Positions 25,548 to 34,247 of a DNA stretch of 64,000 nucleotides are shown piece after piece. The DNA is from Mycobacterium sp. E796 (lineage in GTDB: Bacteria > Actinomycetota > Actinomycetes > Mycobacteriales > Mycobacteriaceae): NCBI RefSeq assembly GCF_001672815.1, contig NZ_LZKK01000321.1, forward strand, positions 1 through 64,000. Direction: 5' to 3'. The position numbers and the translations under genes are program-made. The notes beneath the pieces were generated by a model that did no database searches, was not told the DNA's origin, and was given only the letters and a program-made list of their open reading frames with translations. Position 1 is the first letter of the stretch. Each line of letters opens with the position of its first letter.

Positions 25548-25550
25548 TCG

Positions 25551-25715
25551 CTAAGCGCCTTTTCGCACCGCCTGCTCGGCGGCCGCGCGCATCCGGTCCG
25601 ACAGTTGGAGCAGGGCATGCTCGCCGACCCCGTTTGGCACCGTGTAGGCGAGTTGCCGTAACTCAAGGGCGCAATCGTGCAACTCCTGGCGGAGGCGTGT
25701 CTCAAGGGTGGGCAT
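25551..25715 (-). CDS. small hypothetical protein (54 aa)
   Basis: ATG 25715 begins MPTLETRLRQELHDCALELR and the frame ends at TAG 25551-25553. GAGGAAGAAG lies just upstream as a good ribosome-binding site. The peptide is amphipathic, entirely helical in character, with one Cys and a basic end (RAAAEQAVRKGA). No family recognised; it may be one of the small conserved mycobacterial proteins. It stands alone, convergent with the FHA-ABC gene across the repeat. Confidence 0.65.
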   Translation of the reverse strand: MPTLETRLRQELHDCALELRQLAYTVPNGVGEHALLQLSDRMRAAAEQAVRKGA

Positions 25716-25830
25716 GGCTTCTTCCTCTACGCGTGGCGGCTGGGGAAATTTTCGCAGTCCGGCCCCTCGTCCGCGATGCGGGCGAAGCGTTTTTACGGGA
25801 GTTTGACAGCGTTTTTACAGTACGGGCGTT

Positions 25831-26619
25831 TCAAATGACGCTGGCGTGAACGCGAAGGTAGTCGGTGATCGCCGCGGCGACCGCGTCGGGCTGTTCGGGG
25901 AAGAGGGCATGGCTGGCGCCCTCGATCACCGTGGAAGTAATGCGCTCGCCGTATCGCATACGCAGGTCGGCCCATTCCGCCCGTTGATGAAACGGGTCGA
26001 GGGCGGCGATGATCTCGAGCACCGGCGCGTCGCCCGCGCCCCAGTAGTGGTCGAGATTGGCGCCCCGGGCGCAGTCCACCTGCATGGCGAGAGTGTCGGG
26101 ATACCAGCCGTTCAGCCAGGTCGAAGCGTCATGGCCGGGCGCGAAGAACGCCAGGCGCAGCGCGGCGAGCCGCTCGGCGTCGGGCAGCGAGAGGTCACCG
26201 GCGCGCATCGGGGCGGAGTTGATCTCCGGAGCAACGGTTTTACCGGATGCCGCGGCCAGAATCACCGCTGCGACTTTGTCGCGGTGGTGCACCGCGGCAG
26301 CGCGGGCCACCATGTTCCCGAAGGCATGGCCGAGGACGACGGCGGGTCGCCTGGCGAGGGCGTCGATTACCGCCGCGATGTCGTTGGCCATGTCCTCGAA
26401 GCTCACGCCGCTCATCGGGCCGGCGGAGCGTCCAATGCCGCGAGGTTGTGGTCACAGCACCCGGTATCCGGCGTCGACGAGTGCCGCGGTGAGGGCGTCG
26501 AAGTCCTTACCGCCGTCGCGGCCATAAGACGGAATGATGACCACGGCCGGGCCGTGCCCATCGACGTAAGTCTCGATAGAAGCGGCGCCGGCGCTGACGA
26601 TTTCGCTGCGGCGGCTCAT
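25831..26619 (-). pseudogene. alpha/beta hydrolase gene interrupted by one in-frame TGA
   Basis: From ATG 26619 the frame reads MSRRSEIVSAGAASIETYVD and, at codon 56 (26452-26454), hits TGA between GYRVL and PQPRGIGRSAGP, where the family has Arg (CGA to TGA is one transition). The same frame then continues intact for about 205 codons to 25831, with DMANDIAAVIDAL, the elbow GHAFGN (Ala replacing the usual nucleophile Ser) and a C-terminal EGASHALFPEQP. ATG 26619 overlaps the upstream gene's stop (ATGA). A restart at ATG 26415 is conceivable but would lack the first strands. Confidence 0.8.
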
Positions 26620-27602
26620 GACCCGTCGGCGTATTCGAACTCGACACGCAGCAACGCGGCCTGACGGACGACGCCGCGCGGCGGCGCGGTGGTGCCTCCG
26701 TCAGTCGTGACGAAGGCGACGCGTCCGTGCTCGCCGGGGCCGCGTCCCCACGCGGCGCTGGACGGCCCGACGAGCATTTCGTCGAACGGGTCGCCGGCGA
26801 CATGGCGGACCTCGCTGCCGTGCCGGGGCGCCAGCGGCACCCGGTCGATGGTGTTGGCGCGATGCCGCGTGACGTAAGCGAATCCGGCGTCCTCGTCGAG
26901 GCAGAAGTCGTCGGCGTTGTCGATCGCGGCGACGAACTGCGGCGCCCCGGCCGGATCGAGGGTGGACGAATCAACGGGGACGCGCATGAACACCTTCTGC
27001 GCGGTTGAGGTGTAGTACAGGTGGCCGGTCTGCGTGCCGTACCGCACCCCGTTGACCCCCGGTTGCGGCGGCGGGGGCACGCCGCTGTCCGGATCATCGC
27101 CCATCGTGTCGTCGGCGAGCCATACCCGGGCCGTCGCGCTGCGGGCGTCATCGGCGAGGTCCACGCGCCAGATCAGTCCGGCAAAGCAGTCCGCGATCGC
27201 CAGTACGTTCGGCCCGAGCACGCAACTGCCATTGAGGGCGCGGACGCGGTCGTCGAACGTGAACATGAGCTCCGGCGATACCGGCACGCCGGGCGTCCAC
27301 CCGTTGAAATCGATTCGGGCCAAATGGGATTCATGGGTGGTGTACCCCTCGGTGAGGCAGACCACGAACACGTCGGGCGCCACCTCCGCGATGCCGGTGC
27401 TCGGGTGATCGAAGGTGTGCACCAGAACGGGGTCGGCGACCGCTGCGGGCTCCGTGGGAGGAACCCACCACAGTTCTTTGTGCACGACATCGGTGACGAG
27501 AATCGACCCGTCGGCGCGCACCGCGAGGTTTTCCGGGAAGTACCACTGCGGGAAGAAGGCGACGGGCGTCATCGTGACGGCGGGCAGCGGGGGCAGGGCC
27601 AT
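26616..27602 (-). CDS. SMP-30/gluconolactonase-like beta-propeller protein
   Basis: A 328-residue protein of repeated propeller blades: FFPQWYFPENLAVRADGSIL, GIAEVAPDVFVVCLTEG, NGVRYGTQTGHLYYTSTAQK and the closing EMLVGPSSAAWG. FPENLAV with ADGSIL, and GVNGVRY, are the metal-ligand positions of the SMP-30 lactonase family. ATG 27602 is used; the frame extends further upstream over the preceding gene. The gap to the CMD gene is 2 bases and the next gene overlaps by ATGA, so these are one operon. Lactone hydrolysis after a Baeyer-Villiger step is an attractive guess. Confidence 0.75.
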   Translation of the reverse strand: MALPPLPAVTMTPVAFFPQWYFPENLAVRADGSILVTDVVHKELWWVPPTEPAAVADPVLVHTFDHPSTGIAEVAPDVFVVCLTEGYTTHESHLARIDFNGWTPGVPVSPELMFTFDDRVRALNGSCVLGPNVLAIADCFAGLIWRVDLADDARSATARVWLADDTMGDDPDSGVPPPPQPGVNGVRYGTQTGHLYYTSTAQKVFMRVPVDSSTLDPAGAPQFVAAIDNADDFCLDEDAGFAYVTRHRANTIDRVPLAPRHGSEVRHVAGDPFDEMLVGPSSAAWGRGPGEHGRVAFVTTDGGTTAPPRGVVRQAALLRVEFEYADGS

Positions 27603-27604
27603 GC

Positions 27605-28174
27605 TTATTGCGCCAACCCCTCTGCATTGGCCGGGACGTCGAAGGCGCTCAGCGTCATGCACACCATGGTGAACCAACCGAGTAGTACCGCGACATCCAC
27701 GATGCCCGCGTCACCGAGCAACTCCCTGGCACGCCGGTACAGGCCGAGCGGCACGATGCGTGCGGCGACCAACGCCGATGCCAGCTCGTAGATCACCTGC
27801 TGGCGCGGGTCGTCGAAAGACGTTGGCAGCCCGGCGATCATCGCTTCGACCCGCCGCGGGTCCAGGCCGCCATCGCGCTCGGCGATGATCTCGTGTTCGT
27901 AGTTGGCGTATGCGCTGCGCCAGCGGGCGTTGACCAGGGTGGTCGCGATTTCGATCTCGGCCTTCGTCAACGTCGATTCACGCTGGAAGTAGGCACCGGT
28001 AGGCACGATCGTCTTCGACAGGGTGGGGTTGGCGAGCCAAATCTTGTGCGGGCCGGGGACCAGCCCCCGCAGTTCGAGGGTGAAGTCGTAGGCCTCTTTC
28101 ATCTGCGGCGACATCTCGCCGACCGGCGTCTCGACGAACCGGCCAAATGTGCCGAAATCTGATCTTTCGTTCAT
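27605..28174 (-). CDS. carboxymuconolactone decarboxylase (CMD)/AhpD-like protein
   Basis: A 189-residue helical protein. PHKIWLANPTLSKTIVPTGA and LTKAEIEIATTLVNARWRSAYANYEHE (in part ARWRSAYANYEHE) match the CMD core, in which the final His contacts substrate. The CxxC of AhpD peroxidase members is absent, so a decarboxylase- or binding-type role is more likely. It lies in the leftward operon between the ferritin-like and SMP-30-like genes. Confidence 0.85.
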   Translation of the reverse strand: MNERSDFGTFGRFVETPVGEMSPQMKEAYDFTLELRGLVPGPHKIWLANPTLSKTIVPTGAYFQRESTLTKAEIEIATTLVNARWRSAYANYEHEIIAERDGGLDPRRVEAMIAGLPTSFDDPRQQVIYELASALVAARIVPLGLYRRARELLGDAGIVDVAVLLGWFTMVCMTLSAFDVPANAEGLAQ

Positions 28175-28237
28175 CCGATCAGAAGTACCGCGGTGCGGGG
28201 CTGTCGAAACAGGGAAACAGGATCGCCGCGTTACGGC

Positions 28238-29062
28238 TCAGGGGCGCACCGCGACGAAGGTCTCGTTGGGCACGCCGGCGGCCAGCCCGTCGACGTCGAA
28301 GGGTTCGCGCAGCCGCGCGTGCAGCTTCGTGGGGTCGAGGAGCAGGCTGATCTCGGCGGTCTGCCGCGCGAACAGGCGTCCGAAAAGCGGGTAGAGCCAA
28401 CGCATCAACGCCCGTTCGGAGCGGCTGCACCGCGCCGCGCAGTAGCCGACGTGGCCCAGCTCGTCGGTGAGGATCTCGGTGTAAAGCCGGTCGATCCGCG
28501 CCGCCACGTCCGGCTCGTCGGCGAACAGCTCGACGCCAACCCGGCGCAATTCGTCAAACATGATGCAGCCCGCCATCTCCCCGGCGCCCACGAACGGGAA
28601 CCCGATTCGCTCGGGCAGGAAAACTTCCATCTTGACGAATTGCCGCATCACGAACGGCGGCACGACGACCTGGAATGGCAGGCCGAACATGTCCAGCACG
28701 TAGCTCAAGAGCCGGGTGTGGTAGTGCTCCTCGAGCGCCAGGTACACGCGCTCGGGGGGCTGGTCCGCACCGCCGATCAGTCCGTACGCGTCGCCCAGGT
28801 CCACACCGAATCGCTCCGTCTGGTTCAGTTTCGCAGTGGCCAACAGGAACAGCATCTCGGGGGAGAGCCCCTCCTCGGGTCGGCGGCGGCGCAAGTTTCG
28901 CAGGAACACGCGCTGATCGATGGGCCGGCTGGAGCGAACCGGGTCGGCCGCCAGCGACGCGAAAAAATCCTCCCGGCTGGACAGCCGGCGATGCAGCAGA
29001 TCCGCGTCGCCGTCCCGACGGACGAGAAAGTCCCGATAGCCCTCGATGGCCGTGCTGGTCAT
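28238..29062 (-). CDS. ferritin-like di-iron superfamily protein, uncharacterised
   Basis: A 274-residue, largely helical protein. Two carboxylate-histidine motifs suggest a di-iron site: YLALEEHYHTRLL at about 110-122 and EILTDELGHVGYCAARC near 195-211, each of the form E/D-x2-H. I do not recognise a named family; oxygenase or desaturase-like chemistry is possible. It overlaps the TetR stop by 4 bases (ATGA) and begins the enzyme part of the leftward operon. Confidence 0.65.
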   Translation of the reverse strand: MTSTAIEGYRDFLVRRDGDADLLHRRLSSREDFFASLAADPVRSSRPIDQRVFLRNLRRRRPEEGLSPEMLFLLATAKLNQTERFGVDLGDAYGLIGGADQPPERVYLALEEHYHTRLLSYVLDMFGLPFQVVVPPFVMRQFVKMEVFLPERIGFPFVGAGEMAGCIMFDELRRVGVELFADEPDVAARIDRLYTEILTDELGHVGYCAARCSRSERALMRWLYPLFGRLFARQTAEISLLLDPTKLHARLREPFDVDGLAAGVPNETFVAVRP

Positions 29063-29667
29063 GATGCCTCCATTCCGTCGACGATTGTCTTGACGTATCG
29101 GTCCAGGAGCGCCACGCGTGACCGGTGCGCCGTTGCCGCGGTGACCAGCAATGCGAACAGCCCGGTCAGGAAGATGACGCCGAGGTCGCCGGCGTCCACG
29201 TCCGGCGACACCCGTTGCGCGGCCTGCGCTTCGGCGATCGCGGTGATGACGAACTCGGCCAGCGGGTGCTCGGCCAGCTCGTCCTCGATGGGGCGCGTCG
29301 CGGAGAAATGGAGCGCGAGCATGTCCCTGAAGACGACGGGCCCCAGCCGCTCCTCGGCCGCAAGCACCTGGCGCACCAGCGAAGTCAGCATCGACCTCAG
29401 GTCGCCGGGCGCGCTGGTCTCGGTGGCCAGCATCGCCACGATCTTGGCCTCTTCGTCGCGTTCCAGCTCGGCCAGCACGTGTTCCTTGGTCGGGAAATGG
29501 AAATAGAACGTGCCCCGCGCCACCCCGACCGCCGAAGCGATCGCCGCGACGTCGGTGCCCGCCAATCCCGACCTCCCGATCTCGGCGACGGCGGCGTCGA
29601 ACAGGCGAGCGCGCGTCTGCAGCCGCTGCGCCTCCCGCGCGCTCACCACATGCGTCGCCGACGGCAT
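29059..29667 (-). CDS. TetR family regulator of the divergent operons
   Basis: A 202-residue regulator with the N-terminal helix-turn-helix TDVAAIASAVGVARGTFYFH followed by FPTKEHVL. ATG 29667 is preferred over 29703 because the latter falls inside the 20-bp palindrome at 29687-29706; with 29667 that palindrome lies 20 bases upstream, as expected for autorepression. It heads the leftward operon and faces the acyl-CoA dehydrogenase operon, so it probably controls both. Ligand probably a CoA thioester or its acid (inference). Confidence 0.9.
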   Translation of the reverse strand: MPSATHVVSAREAQRLQTRARLFDAAVAEIGRSGLAGTDVAAIASAVGVARGTFYFHFPTKEHVLAELERDEEAKIVAMLATETSAPGDLRSMLTSLVRQVLAAEERLGPVVFRDMLALHFSATRPIEDELAEHPLAEFVITAIAEAQAAQRVSPDVDAGDLGVIFLTGLFALLVTAATAHRSRVALLDRYVKTIVDGMEAS

Positions 29668-29686
29668 ACGAGCGAACGTACGCGGT

Positions 29687-29747
29687 TCATTGACGCGCGT
29701 CAATGACGACCGTCAATGAGCGCGAGGAATCTAAAGCCCGGTCAATG
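29687..29747. promoter_or_regulatory. TetR operator region: 20-bp perfect palindrome plus two more half-sites
   Basis: TCATTGACGCGCGTCAATGA at 29687-29706 is a perfect palindrome. The half-site GTCAATG recurs at 29712-29718 and 29741-29747. The cluster lies between the TetR start and the divergent acyl-CoA dehydrogenase gene, the expected place for an operator serving both directions. Confidence 0.75.
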
Positions 29748-29825
29748 GAACGGCTATCTGGCGTTAACCAGCGTGGCTGAGCACACTGAGAGGGCACGTC
29801 ACCTGATGTGGGCAAAGGGGCCGCG

Positions 29826-31004
29826 ATGGATTTCGAACCGGACGCCGGGCAACGCGCGTGGCTGGCCGAGGTTCGCGAATTCCTCCAGGCGAACGTCACC
29901 GCGGAACTGCGGGCCGAACTCGCCGAGCACGACCTGGAGTTCCCCGACGGCGAAGTCGCCCGGTTTCGCCGCAAGATCGGCGACAAGGGCTGGTTCGGGC
30001 TCAACTGGCCGCGCGAGTACGGCGGGCTGGGCCTCGGCGCCGTGCACCAGCACCTGCTGATGAGCGAGTTCGAATACTGGGGCGTGCCCGGGCCCGACCT
30101 GACCGTCACCTCGGTGGCGCCCATGATCATGCGGCACGGCACCGAGCGGAACAAAACCGAATGGCTGCCACCGATCGCCAGGGGCGAAATGATCTGTGCG
30201 GTGGGCTATTCCGAGCCCGACGCGGGCACCGACCTGGCCAGCCTGCGCACCCGCGCCGCCCGCGACGGGCGGGAATGGGTGATCAACGGCACCAAGACCT
30301 GGAACAGCGGCGCCCAGCGCGCGACCCACGAGTGGCTGTGCGTGCGCACCGACCCGAATGCCGCTCGCCATCGGGGGATTTCGGTCATCATCGTGCCGAT
30401 CGACAGCCCGGGCATCGAAATCCGCCCGCTGTACGCGTGGTCGGGCTACCGGACCAACGAGGTGCACTTCCACGACGTGCGCGTCCCGGTCACCAACCTG
30501 ATCGGCGAGGTCAACCGGGGCTGGACCTACATCACCGGCGCCCTCGACCTCGAGCGCGGCGCGCTGACCAACGCCGGCGATCTGCGCCGCGCCGTCGACG
30601 ACTTGCACGAACTGGCGCGAAGCGCGCGGCGTGACGGGACGGTGCCCGCGGACGACCCCGCGCTGCGCCGCCGCCTGGCCCGAGCCGAGGCCGACGTGCA
30701 GGCGGCAACACTCATGGGTTACGAGGCCGCCTCGATCCTGGACGCCGGCGTCATACCGACCGTGGAGGTCAGCGTCGAGAAGGTCTTCGCCAGCGAATTG
30801 CGCCAGCGCATCGCCGAATTGGCGCTCGATCTCCTCGGGCCGGACGGCCTGCTCGCGCATCGCGGCCAGGACGCGCCGCTGGCCGGCAAATTCGAACGGC
30901 TCTACCGGGCCGCCCCGTTGATGCGTTTCGGCGGCGGCACCAACGAAGTCCTGCGCGACATCATCGCCCAGCGCGGCCACGGGATGCCCTCGTATGGACG
31001 TTAG
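29826..31004 (+). CDS. acyl-CoA dehydrogenase, large-subunit type
   Basis: A 392-residue flavoprotein. YSEPDAGTDLASLRTRA is the substrate/FAD loop and WNSGAQRATHEWLCVRTD the following strand. The C-terminal signature, normally EGTNEIQR, reads RFGGGTNEVLRD, so the residue preceding GTNE is Gly rather than the catalytic Glu. Such changes occur in the alpha2beta2 mycobacterial dehydrogenases (ChsE1-ChsE2 type). ATG 29826 has AAAGGGG upstream; GTG 29808 is the other choice. First gene of the rightward operon; it overlaps the next gene by 11 bases. Confidence 0.9.
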   Translation: MDFEPDAGQRAWLAEVREFLQANVTAELRAELAEHDLEFPDGEVARFRRKIGDKGWFGLNWPREYGGLGLGAVHQHLLMSEFEYWGVPGPDLTVTSVAPMIMRHGTERNKTEWLPPIARGEMICAVGYSEPDAGTDLASLRTRAARDGREWVINGTKTWNSGAQRATHEWLCVRTDPNAARHRGISVIIVPIDSPGIEIRPLYAWSGYRTNEVHFHDVRVPVTNLIGEVNRGWTYITGALDLERGALTNAGDLRRAVDDLHELARSARRDGTVPADDPALRRRLARAEADVQAATLMGYEAASILDAGVIPTVEVSVEKVFASELRQRIAELALDLLGPDGLLAHRGQDAPLAGKFERLYRAAPLMRFGGGTNEVLRDIIAQRGHGMPSYGR

Positions 31005-32103
31005 GCCGACCGCCGAGCGGCGCGAATACGCCGCGACGCTGCGCGCGCTGCTGGCGGCGGAGTGCCCGGTCAGCCTGGTTCGCGGCGTGACCGAACCCGG
31101 CGCCGACCGAAGCACCCCGGCCCTGTGGAAAGCGTTGGCCGACGCCGGCGTCTTCGGGCTGGCCATCGACCAGGAACACGGCGGTTCCGGGGGATCGGTC
31201 GAAGATCTCGCCGTCTTCTACACCGAGGCGGGGCGCGCGCTGTGCCCGACGACGGCGCACAGCACGATTCAGGCCGCGTTGGCGATCGATCAGCTCGGCC
31301 CCCAACGCGCCAAGGCCGAGTGGCTGCCCCGGCTGACGAGCGGCAGCCTTCGCGGCGCCAGCGCGCTGTGGAGCGCCCGCGACGCCTCCGTCATCGCTCC
31401 GGTGCTCGGCGCCGAACGCGACTCGCCCGATGGCTGGCGGCTCACCGGCACCGTGGACTACGTCAGCGACGCGGACCTTGCCGACGTCGTCGTGGTGTCG
31501 GCCACGGCCGGCGAGCGCACGCTGGTCTTCGTCGCGGACGCGCATGCGAGCGGCCTGACCGTCGAGCCGCTCGCCATGGCCGGCGGGCACCGGGCCTGCA
31601 CCATGCGCTTCGACGGCGCGGTCGTCGACGCCGACGCGCTGCTGGGTGACGTCGACCGGCCGGGCCTGCGGCGCGTTGCCAACACCGCGGTGGCGCTGGC
31701 ATCCCTCGACCTGGTTGGGGTCGGGCAGGCCGTTCTGGATCGCACCGTCGAATACACCAAGCTGCGCCACCAATTCGGCCGTCCGATCGCGTCGTTCCAG
31801 GCGGCCCAGCACCTGGTCGCCAACATGCACATCGCCTTGGCCGCGGCGCGATTGGCCGCGCACTCCGCGGCCTTCTGGTTGGCCCGCGGTCAGCTGGCCA
31901 CCCGGCAAACGGGGATCGCGCGCATGCACGCCGCCGCCGCGGCCCGGCTGATAACCCGGGACGCCCACCAATTGCACGGGGGGATGGGCTATGTCACCGA
32001 GACCGACCTCCATCTGTGGAGCGAACGGGCGCGACTGGGGTCGACGCTCGGCGGGGGAGCCGACGTCGCCGCGGCCTGGCTGGAGGAGAGCATGAATGAC
32101 TGA
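30994..32103 (+). CDS. acyl-CoA dehydrogenase, small-subunit type
   Basis: A 369-residue partner of the preceding dehydrogenase. The N-terminal ALLAAECPVSLVRGV and the C-terminal QLHGGMGYVTETDLHLW are typical of the second subunit of heteromeric steroid-type acyl-CoA dehydrogenases, which lack the full GTNE motif. RHQFGRPIASFQAAQHLVAN is the FAD-contacting helix. Eleven bases overlap with the upstream gene and 8 with the downstream one. Probably forms one alpha2beta2 enzyme with its neighbour. Confidence 0.88.
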   Translation: MDVRPTAERREYAATLRALLAAECPVSLVRGVTEPGADRSTPALWKALADAGVFGLAIDQEHGGSGGSVEDLAVFYTEAGRALCPTTAHSTIQAALAIDQLGPQRAKAEWLPRLTSGSLRGASALWSARDASVIAPVLGAERDSPDGWRLTGTVDYVSDADLADVVVVSATAGERTLVFVADAHASGLTVEPLAMAGGHRACTMRFDGAVVDADALLGDVDRPGLRRVANTAVALASLDLVGVGQAVLDRTVEYTKLRHQFGRPIASFQAAQHLVANMHIALAAARLAAHSAAFWLARGQLATRQTGIARMHAAAAARLITRDAHQLHGGMGYVTETDLHLWSERARLGSTLGGGADVAAAWLEESMND

Positions 32104-32596
32104 GGACAGCTTGATCGACGCCGAATCGGCGTCGCGCGTCGGCACCATCGCCGCGTCCGCCGCGGGCGAGGTGAACCGGCGCGATTGGCAGCGCTGGGCC
32201 GCGGCGGTCGGCGACCACAACCCGTTGTGGTTCGACCCGGAGTACGCCCGGGCCAACGGCTTTCGCGACATCATCTGCCCCCAGCTGTTCCTGCAATACG
32301 CCGTCCTGGGTGTCACGCGGCTGGACGGCCTGCGCCCCGACGGATCATCCGGTGCCGCCTCGGGCAGCCTCGCCTTTCCGCGCGCCCCCAAGCGGATGGC
32401 CGGCGGCGAGAGCTTCACCTTTCACCTGCCCGCTTACCACCGCGACGAGATCGAGATGGTCCGCACCATCGAATCCATCGTCGAAAAGCAGGGCCGCTCA
32501 GGAAGATTCGTGCTGGTCAGCTGGCACACGGTGTACCGCAACCAGCACTCCGAGCTCGTCGCCGAAGCGTCGACGTCGATGATCGCGCGGCCCTAG
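32096..32596 (+). CDS. MaoC-like dehydratase N-terminal-domain protein (FAS1-type hotdog)
   Basis: A 166-residue hotdog protein. RWAAAVGDHNPLWFDPEYARANGFRD (in part AVGDHNPLWFDPEYA) is the MaoC/hydratase-2 entrance motif with Asp and Asn/Pro, followed by CPQLFLQYAVLG. In mycobacteria such halves pair with a second MaoC-like chain to form an enoyl-CoA hydratase (as HadAB or ChsH1-ChsH2). The next gene, 7 bases on, is the obvious partner. Confidence 0.87.
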   Translation: MTEDSLIDAESASRVGTIAASAAGEVNRRDWQRWAAAVGDHNPLWFDPEYARANGFRDIICPQLFLQYAVLGVTRLDGLRPDGSSGAASGSLAFPRAPKRMAGGESFTFHLPAYHRDEIEMVRTIESIVEKQGRSGRFVLVSWHTVYRNQHSELVAEASTSMIARP

Positions 32597-32603
32597 GAGC
32601 GCC

Positions 32604-33047
32604 ATGACCGACCAGGTGTTCTACGAGGACGTCGCGGTGGGCGACCGGATGCCCACGCTGACGGTCACCGTCGACGAAACGCAGCTGTTCTTCTTCAGCG
32701 CCGCCACCTACAACGGCCACCGCATCCACTACGACAAGGAGTGGGCCCGCACCGTCGAGGGCTACGACGACGTGCTCGTGCACGGGCCACTGCAGGCGGC
32801 ACTGCTGGCCCGCGCGATCGGCGACTGGATCGGCGGACGCGGCCGCCTGGTGTCCTTCTCGGTACAGAACCGGGCCGTCGCCTATCCCGGCCAGCCGCTG
32901 AGCTTCGGCGGCGAGGTGACGGGCAAGCGCCTCGCCGAGAGCGGCGCGGGTCTGCTGGATCTCGAGATCGCCGGCCGCCGCGACGACACCGTGCTGATGC
33001 CCGGAACGGCGACCGTCGAGCTACCCCGACGCGGAACGCCGTCGTGA
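32604..33047 (+). CDS. MaoC-like dehydratase/hydratase
   Basis: A 147-residue hotdog protein. FFFSAATYNGHRIHYDKEWA carries the hydratase-type His with Asn/Asp-like contacts, and VLVHGPLQAALLARAIGDW is the central hotdog helix. Together with the preceding gene it should make an enoyl-CoA hydratase. RBS GGAG is upstream. The stop TGA overlaps the GTG of the thiolase-like gene (GTGA). Confidence 0.87.
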   Translation: MTDQVFYEDVAVGDRMPTLTVTVDETQLFFFSAATYNGHRIHYDKEWARTVEGYDDVLVHGPLQAALLARAIGDWIGGRGRLVSFSVQNRAVAYPGQPLSFGGEVTGKRLAESGAGLLDLEIAGRRDDTVLMPGTATVELPRRGTPS

Positions 33048-34246
33048 CCGGGCTGCGCGGGGAAGCGGCGATCATCGGGATCGCCGAGCTGCCCGCAGAA
33101 CGGCGCCCCACCGCGCCGCCACGGTTCACCCTCGACCAGTACGCGTTGTTGGCGAAGCTGGTCATCGAGGACGCCGGCGTCGACCCCGGCTGCGTCAACG
33201 GCCTGCTCACCCACGGGGTGGCCGAGTCGGCGATGTTCGCGCCCGCCACCCTGTGCGAATACCTCGGCATGGCACTGGATTTCGGCGAGCGGGTGGATCT
33301 CGGGGGAGCCACCTCGGCCGGAATGGTGTGGCGGGCCGCGGCGGCCGTGGAGCTCGGCATCTGCGACGCCGCGCTGGCCGTCGTCCCGGGCTCGGCGTCC
33401 CTGCCGCAGTCCCATCGGCGCCCGCCACCCGCGCCGAATTGGTATGGGGCGTCGTCGAACACCTACGGCTCCCCGCAGGCCGAGTTCGAGATCCCGTACG
33501 GCAACGTCGGCCAGAACGCCCCCTACGCGCAGATCGCCCAGCGCTACGCGGCCGAGTTCGGCTACGACGCGGCCGCCGTCGCCAAGATCGCTGTCGACCA
33601 GCGCGCCAACGCGTGCGCGCACCCGGGCGCGGTGTTCCGCGGAACCCCGATCACGGTGGACGACGTTCTCGCCAGCCCGATGATCGCCGATCCCATTCAC
33701 ATGCTCGAGACCGTGATGCGGGTACACGGGGGAGCCGGGGTCCTGGTCGCCAGCGCCGACATCGCGCGCCGAAGCCGCAACCGACCCGTCTGGATCACGG
33801 GCTTCGGTGAGCACATCGCGTTCAAAACCCCGACCTACGCCGACGACCTGCTGGGCACGCCGATCGCGCGCGCCGCCGACAAGGCGTTCGCGATGGCGGG
33901 GCTGGACCGGTCCGATGTCGACGTCGCCTCAATCTACGACTGCTACACGATCACGGTGCTGATGAGCCTGGAGGACGCCGGCTTCTGCGCGAAAGGCCAA
34001 GGCATGTCCTGGGTTAGCGACCACGATCTGACCTACCGCGGCGACTTCCCCCTCAATACCGCGGGCGGTCAACTGTCCTTCGGTCAGGCCGGGATGGCCG
34101 GGGGCATGCACCACGTCGTCGACGGTGCGCGTCAGGTCATGGGCCGGGCCGGCGACGCACAGGTGCCCGGCTGCGACGTCGGGTTCATCACCGGCAACGG
34201 CGGGATCATGAGCGAGCAGGTCGCCCTGCTGGTCCGGGGGGACTAG
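33044..34246 (+). CDS. thiolase-like lipid-transfer protein, lacking the nucleophilic Cys
   Basis: A 400-residue thiolase-fold protein starting at GTG 33044. The usual nucleophile position reads DLGGATSAGMVWRAA, with no Cys, as in SCP2-thiolase/Ltp2-like proteins that act as retro-aldolases. The C-terminal NTAGGQLSFGQAGMAGGMHHV and ITGNGGIMSEQV are the standard active-site strands. Ltp2-type aldolases work in complex with a DUF35 protein, and a DUF35 gene follows after one base. I therefore favour an aldolase role over thiolysis. Confidence 0.88.
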   Translation: MTGLRGEAAIIGIAELPAERRPTAPPRFTLDQYALLAKLVIEDAGVDPGCVNGLLTHGVAESAMFAPATLCEYLGMALDFGERVDLGGATSAGMVWRAAAAVELGICDAALAVVPGSASLPQSHRRPPPAPNWYGASSNTYGSPQAEFEIPYGNVGQNAPYAQIAQRYAAEFGYDAAAVAKIAVDQRANACAHPGAVFRGTPITVDDVLASPMIADPIHMLETVMRVHGGAGVLVASADIARRSRNRPVWITGFGEHIAFKTPTYADDLLGTPIARAADKAFAMAGLDRSDVDVASIYDCYTITVLMSLEDAGFCAKGQGMSWVSDHDLTYRGDFPLNTAGGQLSFGQAGMAGGMHHVVDGARQVMGRAGDAQVPGCDVGFITGNGGIMSEQVALLVRGD

Positions 34247-34247
34247 C

